Below, piece by piece: positions 37,747 through 47,530 of a stretch of DNA of 64,000 nt. This stretch comes from Oscarella lobularis (taxonomy: Eukaryota > Porifera > Homoscleromorpha > Homosclerophorida > Oscarellidae). A model generated the notes under the pieces. That model worked only from the letters and a program-made list of their open reading frames with translations, made no database searches and was not told the origin of the DNA. Location: the NCBI RefSeq assembly GCF_947507565.1, contig NC_089181.1, forward strand, positions 2,799,614 through 2,863,613, given 5' to 3'. Positions within the stretch are counted from its first letter, which is position 1; the number at the start of each line of letters is the position of its first letter. The translations under genes were made by a program, and so were the position numbers.

Positions 37747-38114
37747 ATGACTCCATCGCAGCAGGAACAACTCGAAATGCACCAGGCAGGCGAACGAAGG
37801 CACTTCCCTTATAAAAAAAATGACGCCTTCGTTTAGTTTAAAGACTTTTTGTCGACTTACAATCGCCTATCCGAAATCTGCTTTGCCGATTGCGTAAACG
37901 ACTTCACTTCGCGAAATGTGACGTCATCAGAGGTAAAGAAGGAGCTCGAGCGAAAAGTGTGACCCCCATTCGAATCGAATAGGACAAATGCATGTCGCAC
38001 TGCGTGGAAAAATTCCTGAAAATCACGCAACGCGCATCGCAACGCCTACAAGAGCACCAGGCCTTGCAAATGGAAGCGATGGGAGCGCCGTCGATGGCAA
38101 CGCCGAATACGTAG
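37747..38114 (+). CDS. timm9: Mitochondrial import chaperone TIMM9
   Basis: Three exons: 37747-37785, 37837-37932, 37983-38114. Spliced, it reads [26 protein letters not shown], then the twin CX3C motifs CFADC and CMSHC, and [20 protein letters not shown]. It ends [10 protein letters not shown] with TAG at 38112-38114. Length (88 residues), cysteine spacing and the QR-x-S-x-R-x-QE tail are those of Tim9. With Tim10 it forms the hexamer that carries hydrophobic precursors through the mitochondrial intermembrane space. The first intron has a GC donor (CAG|GCAGGC). The exons are too short for ORF-based callers. The start is only about 150 bp from the proposed TALPID3 start on the other strand. 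Confidence 0.93.
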
Positions 38115-38284
38115 CAGCATAGAGAAAAACCCGGTTGCTAGCGTGCCGCCAATACTGTAGTACCGCCAATACTGACTGTAGTACCCCCCTCAAAAAGCAC
38201 TGCCAAAATGCTAAATTATAAAAATAGAACCCGTTAAATGAAATGGTGATAATGACGATGATGATGCCGTGCGCCGTTCAATCA

Positions 38285-39611
38285 TTAGAAATTGCAGCAT
38301 TTCTTCTTCTCCTTTGAAGACTCGCTGCTCGCTTCCTTGTCTGATTCTTCTTGCTCTTCACCGTCCGGATCCTTTAGGGAGATGTACTCTTGAGGTTGTT
38401 GTTGGCTGCCGCTTGACAGGGAGAGAATTCTCTTCACTAGAAATTCCATGGCTTCGTCTAGAGAGAGTCACCGAGTGGATGTGCATGTGTGTGGAGATCT
38501 TTTCGGCTTACCAACGTTCTGGTTATCCTTTGCAGACGTGGGAAACCTGATGAAAAAGAATGAATCAATCATACTATCTCACATTTCTTTTGCATGCTAT
38601 TTGACTATTCAACGATTATGGAATTTATTATTCAAAGATCCTCTTCAGGTTTCCCACCCGCTGACTCACCATCCAATGAAACCATTTTGCTTGCAGAACT
38701 CGTCTAATTTGCTTGAATCATAATGCGAGTCGTCCAAATCACACTTAGAGAATGACCGTCACAAAGAAACATGTTGTGTTCTATTTGCTTACTTTATTGG
38801 CTAGAAGAAGTACGGGCACTGGTTGCTCATTTGCCAGCATTACTTTCTGATTCACATCCCTGTGCCACTATAAAACAGAACAGAAGCATCAAAATAAGAT
38901 CTTGGCATACAAACGTAGATGTCTCACTTTTAGAACGGAATCAAACGTAGCTGGCCTAGACAAACAAGTGCATCTGTGGAAGCGAATCCTAGCTACTGAC
39001 TGACTAATGCATTATACCTGGATAGGTCGTAGACAATAATAGCTGCGATTCTACAGACACAAAACAGTGGCCGCGTCAATCGAGGAACTACTGTACAATA
39101 AAAAAAACATACGCGTATTTGTAATAGACCCGAGTCATATGACCAAAACGTTCGTGACCAGCGATATCCCTATAGAGATATGTACTTTGAAAGGACACCT
39201 TGAAGTCGCTGCTCATTTACCAAAGTTGAAGATTGATCTTTGTATCCTCATTCCATTGGAGCGTCTTCAAGGCAAAATCGACGCCAATCGTGAGCTTGTA
39301 GTTCGGCGAAAAGAATCCTAAAAGCGGGATCGTCTAAGCGCAACGTTTTCTACGATCTCGACGCGTGCATGCCTTCTGTGTAGCGCCTAATTAGCGACGT
39401 CTAAAAGTCTCGTTGTTAATACGATGTAGCGGCCTCGAGTTGCACGAAACGATGCTTACCTTTCCTAGAAAACAAAGCGCGTGAGATCGTTTGTCACGGC
39501 GTGCGTGCTGCGCGGCACTGGGCGGTACTTACCGACGCCGAATTCACCTATGACGAGTACTTTGTACAGGTGCTCTTTCACGACGCCTTCGCTGGCATCT
39601 TGGGAAGACAT
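38285..39611 (-). CDS. rab32: Rab32/38-type small GTPase with His at the catalytic Gln position
   Basis: Eight or so short exons from ATG 39611. EHLYKVLVIGEFGVG is the Rab32-type P-loop. The following short exon with the GKT Lys/Thr was not pinned down. Then NYKLTIGVDFALKTLQW (switch I with Rab32-family IGVDFA), DIAGHERFGHMTRVYY (switch II), IAAIIVYDLSR, FDSVLKWHRDVNQKV, and ANK (base-binding box, normally NKxD, split by an intron before CDLDD). FPTSAKDN is the SAK box. The tail is Glu/Ser/Lys-rich and ends KKKCCNF, a double-cysteine prenylation signal. Rab32/38 act in traffic to lysosome-related organelles and at mitochondria. The glutamine that drives GTP hydrolysis (DIAGQERF) is His here, so intrinsic hydrolysis is probably low. 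Confidence 0.85.
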
Positions 39612-39859
39612 TGGGAAAGGACACACTGCGATCGAATCACGTGATTTTGCTTTCGTTTCGACATCCCTGGTTTCGATGTCCGATGTCCCGTCTCTGGGGC
39701 TGAAAAAAAATACTCATCAAAAATAGGTTTGCTGATTAGCAACAGTCCCGTACGAGCTCGTTTTTTCGAACGAAATACTTAATTATTAGTACTGTGATAG
39801 ATATTAGATAACCTCTACTTCCTGTTTCTGAGAAACGCGTCGAACTCTCAGTTGCGATC

Positions 39860-40847
39860 ATGCTCGTTTCGGCGCTCTTGCTTTCGTACCTAGCTCGCGT
39901 CGCTTTTGGAAACCTTTTCCCGACTCTTCCTCCTCCTACAAAAGGCACGCGGGCGGGGCGCCCCTTCTCGCGACTTCCTCATTGTTATACTCTTCTCTCT
40001 TCAGTATTCGTCAAACCCGGCGCATGTCCGCCACCTTCGTCTATCACGACGTCGATCGTCGATCCGGACGACGCGGGAACGTGCAAAACGGACAATGACT
40101 GCGGAGCGGGAACGAAAAAATGTTGCCAAAGCCAGGCGCCTAGCATCTACGTATGTTCGCAATCGTCAACAGGTGATCTCAGTACCGTTCCCGATCTCTC
40201 TCTACCTACCGTTCATATCTAGATGTTCCTTCGGTTGCCAGTACGGTTGCCAGTACGACGATGAGCTCGACCGACGCTCCTCACGTCGGAACCTGTCCCG
40301 AAGACAGTAATATGAGTCCCTCGAGTTGCAAGGTGACCTGCACTAGCGACGCGAGTTGCGACACGTCGAAAAAGTGCTGTCAAGTGGCGACATGCGGAAC
40401 GCGTCATTGTCTCGATGCCGTAGGCGGTGTCACGATGGGTTCGCGTTCCTTTCGCTCGCAGTTTCTCTACGATGACGTAGTTTTCGTCTAGGATCAGACG
40501 TCTGCTTGATCAATAACAAGCAATATTTGGCAGGCGATCAAGTGGAACCCGAAGACGTGTCCGATCCTTCCGTCAACGCAGATCCGGATAATTACAAATG
40601 GTTCGAAAATCTAAACTTTCACGAGAGTATTGTCTGATAGTCAAGATTCGTTTAGCACGTGCACTGACGGCAAACCCGTCTGCGTACCCCTAACAACGCC
40701 AACAACGCCGCCGCCTACAGAAGGTACAGGGAGAGAAGAAAATCTATCCAAATTGAATTCTCTCTCTCTCTCTAAGGTGCTGCGGGCTTAGCCTATTCTT
40801 TTGTTTCTCTCGCCGTCTCAATTCTCTTTGCAGTCGTTTTAGCATAG
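39860..40847 (+). CDS. Secreted or GPI-anchored protein with two WAP domains and a VWC-like module
   Basis: ATG 39860 with a signal peptide (MLVSALLLSYLARVAFG). First WAP module: KPGACPPP, CKTDNDCGAGTKKCCQSQ, YVC. After an intron and a Ser/Thr-rich linker, the second has VGTCPEDS, CKVTCTSDASCDTSKKCCQV and C-x-C. Then a short VWC-like module follows: DVCLINNKQYLAGDQV, DPDNYKCTCTDGKPVC. A Thr/Pro stalk leads to a terminal hydrophobic stretch AYSFVSLAVSILFAVVLA with nothing after it, the form of a GPI-attachment signal. Stop TAG 40845-40847. WAP modules often inhibit serine proteases. No orthologue recognised. The upstream region is shared with Rab32, which starts 248 bp away on the other strand. 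Confidence 0.7.
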
Positions 40848-40994
40848 ACGTTCTCGGTTTACTAAGAGTTTGCACGTTATAATGACTCATGCATACATCT
40901 ATGGTGGCTGATGGTTTTGGACATTCCTTTAGTTACTTAGACTTATGATGCAACAAGAGTAACCACTGCCCACGTTATTTTTTTGGCGACCTTC

Positions 40995-41675
40995 TTAGAT
41001 TGGCTTGATCTTGAAGTGAAGGCCAATTAGAGAGAAAACCAAGCACTTAATATCCTGAACGAGATAGTAAAAACCACGCAATCCGTCCGCATCTCTGAAG
41101 AGAGAGAGAAAAAAGAAAAAAAACGTTGGAATTCGTCCTCGCGCTTTCGCGTCGACTCACTTGCACGCGTTCACGTCGCCCAGCGTGCCGATTTTCGACG
41201 TCGAGAAGGAAATGTGCTGATCGCCGAGAACGATTTCCAATTCCTGGCGACCGACTCGATCCGGTTGCGGCCACAGAGCGTCGTCTTCTTGCATCACCTT
41301 TACATAGGCTTCGTTCGATTGAATTGCGAATCGTTTTTTCGCTTTTTTCACCTCGCTATCTTCGACTATTCGCTTTATTTCGGCGAGAACGCATCGATGA
41401 ACGTGGCACTGTGAAGACGATGATTTCGATTGCGATTGGGCTTTGGCGATCGTACCTCTTTGCGAATCATCGTGTCGTTTTTGTATTGAGAATTGTTTGC
41501 GTAGCGCAGTTTGCCTAGAAAGCGCACGAACGACTCGTTGGGGGGCCCCCGTCTCGATTTATGCCAGGCAATGCGACTAACCGTCGGGTCTAAATTCGAT
41601 CTCTAAAAATTCGTGGCCGAATTGACCCTTGTGGCCGACATAGTAGCGCAAATAGAAGTCCTGATGGTCCGCCAT
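40995..41675 (-). CDS. magoh: Exon junction complex core protein MAGOH
   Basis: Spliced product starts [20 protein letters not shown], then [71 protein letters not shown], and ends [20 protein letters not shown] then IKPI. ATG is at 41675 and TAA at 40995-40997. It is nearly identical to MAGOH throughout its 146-residue length. MAGOH binds RBM8A/Y14 and locks eIF4A3 on spliced mRNA. The call is certain; four to five short exons. Confidence 0.97.
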
Positions 41676-41872
41676 GATTCTTGCGCAGACGAGACTGCGC
41701 ACACCAACTAACGAAAGCACGTGTCACCATAGATATCACATCGTGACGTGCCATGTACGTATGCTGGGTGGGTCTAACTTTACATTTAAAATTCGTGAAA
41801 AAAAAACAGAGAGCACCTGCTGCACTGTAAAAAACTTAAGTTCAAATATACACACAATGTACAAGCAAAGGT

Positions 41873-44800
41873 TTAGTGGCTGTCTGCCCCTATCACCTCC
41901 ACATCTATCGTGAGTCTAGCAGCGATCTTTGGTCCAACTGCACCAACAAGCGCTGCGAGAGCGTCCTGCACTCTATTCTGACAGTTGACTACATACTGAG
42001 ACACCAAGCCTTGGTAGTCCCAGCACTTATCCTCAAGCCGAAATCTGATATCATTCAGAAAGCTCATGAGGAGCAGCGGCGGCGGCGGTGGCGGTGGCTT
42101 GATAACTGAAAGACAATTTTTCTTGAACAAAATCGAATCTGATTCCGACGCATCATAAGGCAACCAGCCCCCCTGCGCGTAAGCGCAGAACACCTCGGCG
42201 GGCTGATACGAAGCCTTGTAGAGCAGCTTTGCATTATTCGGATTAAAATTGCCCAAGTAATAGTGCGAAATAGACGCTCCTTTTCTATTTAACGCCGCGG
42301 CGAATTCGATTTCCTTTAGCGTCGAAAAGATGCCCAGGGAGAGCTTCGCGACGTCCGGCGACGGATCATAGTACATATAGACGCTGCAGACGGCACGCGG
42401 AAGAACGTCGATGACGCCGACGCCAACGAGACGATCGTCAATGCGATACTCTTGATGAAATGTGCCGTACTCGACGCCGTCCTTGGTAACGGGCGTCAGC
42501 GGACTGTCGACGACGTGAGCGCGAAACGACTCCGGCGTGACGTGTTCGGCGTCGTGCCGCTCCGTCTGATAGCGACGATATAAGTCGAACGATTCGTCGG
42601 TGAAGCGCGGTCGAATCGTACGCACGGTGACACACTTCTTGGCGCATTTTTTCGTCACGCGCCCGTAGGACGATCGCGACGAGGCGTCGAATGCGTCGAT
42701 TCGCACGCGCAGTTCGACCGTGTCGCAGGCGGACGCGTGAGACGAAGCGTAGAGAAAGAGATGAATGCCGCCGCGACGAAACCAGCCGCGTTCGACGAGA
42801 TCTTGAAAGACGTCGACGGGTAGCGGATTGATTGTCACGATCAACTCGGACGCCCCACTGCCGCCGCCGCCGCCGTCGTCGGTGCGACAGTTGGGACAGG
42901 CGTGATGAGAAAAGCCGGCGAAACGTTGAACAACGAGAGCGTCGCTGCGATTCACTTTCGCTTTCTTGTGAGAAAGTCCCAATTGTTTTTTCGCCACCAC
43001 GCCGCAGCAGAGATTGTTCAAGAGCGTCGCCCCGCAATTCTGTATGTCCACTTCGTTGGGAAATTGCCTCATTGCCTGTTCGGTCAGCCGCACGGCGCCA
43101 ATTTCGGCGATTCGTTTCAAGTTGCACTCGTTTCTCGCCAGTCGCAAGAGGACGATGATTCCGAGCGTTTGCACGTCGGCAACGAGCGGCATCTGAACAA
43201 GAGTCGCTTGAACGTTGACGAGACAGCCAAAGTCGACGAGAATGCGTCGCGATTCCATGTCGACGAGCGCCAATGCCGCCAAGACGAGCAGTCCTTGTTT
43301 TTGCGCTTCGACGTGCTGACGATGGGTCGTCATTAGTCGTTGAATCGTCTCGAGAGCGAGTCGTTCCAGCATAATTTTTTTGCTCTTGTCATTGATGCCA
43401 ATACTGAACAGGGCCCGACAGCCAGCCACCTAAAGATAAAAATTGACTTTAGAATAGTAATGGGTCAACTGCCGTTCAGCCTAAGGCTGCATAACTAATG
43501 AAGTCCCAATTCCAATCATAGCTTTAGGTACATGGTTTCACAAAGTCCCCTCGCGGGAAAGGAGCTATTAAATTAAATACCGTACCTGGAGGGCAGCGTC
43601 GTCGCGATAGACGAGCATGTAGCGAATTATCTGCCGATGAGCGCCGTATTCGGTGAGACGACGTTTATTAGCGTTGCAGTGAAAGGCCATATTGGCGAAG
43701 ACGCCGAATAGCAAGCGAGCGAGATGAGCGAGAAGCGGTCGTCGCGTCGCGAGCAGCTGAACGATTGCTCGCGGCACGCGCGTTCCGCCCAGTACGGCCT
43801 TGTCGTCGGCCGACGCGGCGACGGCGGCGAGCGCTTGAAGCGCTTTGGAGAAGACGCGCGGATCGGTGGAATAGAGAGCGACGACGCCGACGAGACGAGA
43901 AACGAATCGATCGTCGACGAGAACGTGTCGCACTTCGTCGAGTTGACTCAAATTGGCGACGACCCAGCAGGCGTGCATGGCGAGATGAGCGCCTTTTCCG
44001 TCTTTGTCGGCGACAGCGGCGGCGGAGTGCGCGACGACGGCGTCGATTAGAAAGTTATGAATGTTTGCGTCGATGAGAGCAAATCCGCCGTCGCCGACGA
44101 AAGTGGCGAAGGACGACGTGAGATTGACGAGAACGCAACAAGCGTGCGTGAGCAGTTGAACGGGAAAACGTCGTGGAGCGACAAGAAGATGCCGAAGAGC
44201 GAGATGAACGTCGGCTTTGTAGAGAGCGGCGCTAATCCAGCCTCGATCGCTGGACAAATTGATGAGAAGCGTGCAACAGTGATAGAGCGATTCGAGTGCA
44301 ACGACGTCGGATCGATAGAGACATTGGACGACGTGAGGAACGATTCCCGTGCAAATGATGAGCTTGCAACACGCCTCCGTCGTCGACATATTGATAAGAA
44401 AACGCAAGGCGACGACGAGAATCGTCGCCCGATCGACGTAGTTGCAGAGACAGTGCACAATGCAATCGTACGCTTCCAAACAATTGATGAGCCGACGACC
44501 GACCGACGTCGAGCTGAAGACGTGAAGCAATTGACAGCCGAGCAATTGAACGTCGTCGTCGTCGCCCAGTCGACTCATTAACTTGAGCATAGGCAAGTGA
44601 TGACGAAGTTCGAGCATTTCGCGCAAAACTTGCTCGTTTCGTTCGATGAGCTGACGCGCGAAAACGAGAAATCGTTTCGCCATGGGCAACAAGACGACGA
44701 GATCCTCGTCGTCGTCGTCGAGAAGCGAACGCAATTCGGAAAAAACGTTACTACTGACGAGACCGCGTTTCCACGGCACCGACGCTCCGACGACGAGCGT

Positions 44801-45677
44801 TTGAACGCAATTGAAAATCGCCTCAAGTCCGCCTTTATCTCTCGACTTGCGCATGAGTCGAATGCAGTGTGCGACGACATCGACGTTGGCCGGCTGAAGC
44901 ATTTTCATTGCGAGAAGAATGCCGTAGCACGGTCGCTCCGTCACACTCATGACGGCAAATTTATCGAATACGTGAGCGACGACGCTGCCGTTGTCTCGAT
45001 GGACGGCGAGTAGATCAAAAACGAGTTCTTCGAGCGGAGCGGCGACGGCGTGCGGCGGGCACGATTTGATGAACGTGTCGAGAGCGTCGAGCACCGCGTG
45101 CGCGACGCCGTGATCGCTTTCGTGACGTTTGCAGACGAGCTGGACGAGTTCGAGAACGCCCGCGTAATTGACGCGACCGCGAGCTTTTGTTTTTAGGGCT
45201 CCCACGCCGTTTTGCATCACCAATTCCAGAAGGGGGATGACGCGAAGCGGATTCCCGCAAATTACGTCCAGTTCCGCCGGACGGATGTTCGCCGGCAATT
45301 CGGCACTGAAAGAACGGAGAGGGGAAAAGACTGTTAGGAGGGGATTGTACGCGTTTCTTTCGAAGGGAATAGAGTCGCTTGCGTTTCGCAGCGCACGCTA
45401 GCTCTGCTAAAGAGCGCGCGAAGCACGACAAAAGGAGACAGATTTGCGTCAGAAAAGAAAGGCGAGTGACGGAGTCACGAACAAATGCAAAACAGGATGT
45501 GAAGAATACCGCCAAAACCAAGCAGGATCTCTCCTTTTCGAATTCCTACCTGCCATTGTCTTCGTTCGCACCGTCGTCGTCTCGATGCTTGAGCGAAGGA
45601 AGTTGGTCGGAAACGTCCGACGTCGGCTCGTGCCGCCGCCAAGTAGGCGCGGGCGGCGCGGAAATCGTTGCCGCCAT
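41873..45677 (-). CDS. ate1: Armadillo-repeat / arginyl-tRNA-protein transferase (ATE1) fusion
   Basis: Exon 1 from ATG 45677 (MAATISAPPAPTWRRHEPTS) splices in phase (AG|T) to a long exon ending at about 43588. That joins in phase 0 (AALQ|VAGC) to an exon running to TAA 41873-41875. The first 750 or so residues are helical armadillo/HEAT-like repeats (LRFLINMSTTEACCKLI, HACWVVANLSQLDEVRHVL, MQNGVGALKTKA). In the same exon and frame come the ATE1 N-domain (HHACPNC, DLVERGWFRRGGIHLFLY) and C-domain (SFDLYRRYQTERHDAEH, YGTFHQEYRIDDRLVGVGVI, DVLPRAVCSVYMYYDPSP, LSLGIFSTLKEIEFAAALNR). ATE1 adds arginine to N-terminal Asp/Glu for the Arg/N-degron pathway. Usual ATE1 is about 500 residues and has no armadillo part. 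Divergent to mL40. Confidence 0.88.
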
Positions 45678-46309
45678 TTCTCTCACTCGCGCGCGCGCAC
45701 GACCCTAACGATGAATGAAAGAACGAACGGATGAATATCCCTTATTCGAAGCGCGGAGAAACAATCGAAGTGTGGCCAGTCGCTGAGGCAACTGGCAAAT
45801 AGTCTTTCCGTTCGCCGCCGCCGCCGTTATTAGATATGATCAAATGTTATTCTGTTGAAGCGCACTAAGTGCACGCGAGAGCGTGACTAGGGCGATCGGG
45901 TTATTTCAATCCCGGAAATGCCGGCACGAGGATTGGGTCGCAGCGGCGGCGGCGGCGATGGCGGATCTTGTCTCGCTAGGCAACGTTAGCGATCTCCTCC
46001 TTACTGGGTGTCAGAACTAAGTTTTAGTTACGTGCGACAATAAATTTGCCTTCCGCGAATGGGACAGACGAGCGACATCGCGACGCTGAACTACCGAACG
46101 AAAAATAGGGCGTGTTCTCTCTTCGCGAGACGTCGCTGGCGTTTTTACACGTTTCTATCGTCTGTTTGTATAAACAATACGCACCTTTCTTTCTTTCTCT
46201 GTTATGTTGGTTGAGCTGAAAGACGCCAATACGGCTTTTCGCAAGCTGACAGACTATTCGTTAATTGATATCTACACGAATGCACGCGCGCTAAATCGTA
46301 GAAGTGTAG
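45678..46309. promoter_or_regulatory. Shared upstream region of ATE1 fusion and mL40
   Basis: About 630 bp between divergent starts. It has CpG-rich stretches and a run of GGC/GCC triplets near 45940 and 45820. No exon is supported here. The open frame at 46204 is out of frame with the mL40 product. Confidence 0.45.
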
Positions 46310-46840
46310 ATGCTTTTCGGACGAATTTTCGGTTCTTCGAGTGTCCGACAGCTTCGCGATATCATTCCATGTCGCAAGTCGGGTGCAAATCTAGCGAAAA
46401 AGAAGAGAAAGCCTACGGATTCGCGCAAAGAAGCGGCAAAAGAGGCTCAACGAATTTTGCAGATGCGACTCGCTCAAATCGAAGCGTCAAAGCCCCAAAT
46501 GGAAGAGAACGATCCCGAACTGTTAAAACCGGAAAGACAAAGACCCCGATCGAGCGACGATCGTTCAGAAGAGGAGACGACCCGACGTTTTCTCCTCGTC
46601 AAAGATTGGTCGCGATATCAAATGGAAAAGCACAAGGAGGACATGGCCTATTTTCGCAGCGTCGCAAAATGTCGGCTAAAGGCGCTTAAAGAACTAAGAC
46701 GCCTCTCCGAGGAATTATACGAAAAAGCGATGACTTTAGATAAGAACATCTTACCTTTAGAACGCGTCGGTCCCAGTGAAACGCCCCCTTTGGCCCAGTA
46801 CGTAGCACCCGACGCCGAAGAAGATTTCAATCTAAAGTGA
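46310..46840 (+). CDS. mrpl40: Mitochondrial large ribosomal subunit protein mL40
   Basis: A single exon of 176 residues. The N-terminus (MLFGRIFGSSSVRQLRDIIP) is basic and amphipathic, fitting a mitochondrial presequence. A charged helix follows (RKEAAKEAQRILQMRLAQIE). The family core reads EEETTRRFLLVKDWSRYQME, KHKEDMAYFRSVAKCRLKAL, KELRRLSEELYEKAMTLDKN, LPLERVGPSETPPLAQY. The Arg-x-x-LLx-x-WSxY and P-x-E-x-x-GP-x-x-TPP patterns are those of MRPL40. Part of the mitochondrial 39S subunit. ATG 46310 is chosen because it starts the presequence. Confidence 0.85.
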   Translation: MLFGRIFGSSSVRQLRDIIPCRKSGANLAKKKRKPTDSRKEAAKEAQRILQMRLAQIEASKPQMEENDPELLKPERQRPRSSDDRSEEETTRRFLLVKDWSRYQMEKHKEDMAYFRSVAKCRLKALKELRRLSEELYEKAMTLDKNILPLERVGPSETPPLAQYVAPDAEEDFNLK

Positions 46841-47249
46841 AAATGATAATTATATATGCACGCCTTTTTTCTATGTGATGCAATCAAAATACATACCTCA
46901 CCTCGACCATTCCCCGAGTTTATATCAACGGCCAACGAATTTTCTCTTCTTACGCCGCAACGCGAGGCGAAATATTGCTCGAGTATTGGTCGAAGGGTGA
47001 GTGAGGCGATAGTCGAGCGAAACGATTACCGCCTAGCGAAAATTTTCCCCCGCGAGATTACAAGTGCGCCGTGCGAGCCAATCGCGGCGTCGCCGCCCGC
47101 CGATCGTTTCACGTCGTGCGCGGCGCTAGGAGATTTTCCGTTAGCGCATCGGCGCGCGTCGCCAACCCCGCTTCTCGTTCCCCATCGTTCTTATATGCAA
47201 CATATCGAAACTCTTCTCTCCCCAGTTCTCTCCGCTTCTCCTGTACGTG

Positions 47250-47497
47250 ATGAGCAACCAACATCAACCGATCGGAAATGGCGCCGTTTTCAAGTTGCCT
47301 CCTTCGTCGGCGTCGGCGCTGGTTACGGACGACATCGACGTCGCGCATTTGATGGATACTATGTCGGGCGATTTCGGTTCGTTGACGCTCGCCGGCGTCG
47401 GCGACGAGATTTCCAGCTTGGGACAAATTCTCGGTCTCGGTCCCGTCGCCGCCGCCGCCGCCGCCGCCGCCACCGCCGCCACGAGTGCCGTTGGGGG

Positions 47498-47530
<33 letters not shown>

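Noticed and set aside
37857-38042. Minus-strand frame ([18 protein letters not shown]) taken first as a 5' exon of the TALPID3-side gene
   Set aside because: It is antisense to TIMM9 exons 2 and 3, which carry the twin CX3C motifs.
45287-45298. Independent start of the armadillo protein at 45298
   Set aside because: The codon is TTG, and an upstream exon from ATG 45677 joins in phase at the TTTCAG acceptor.
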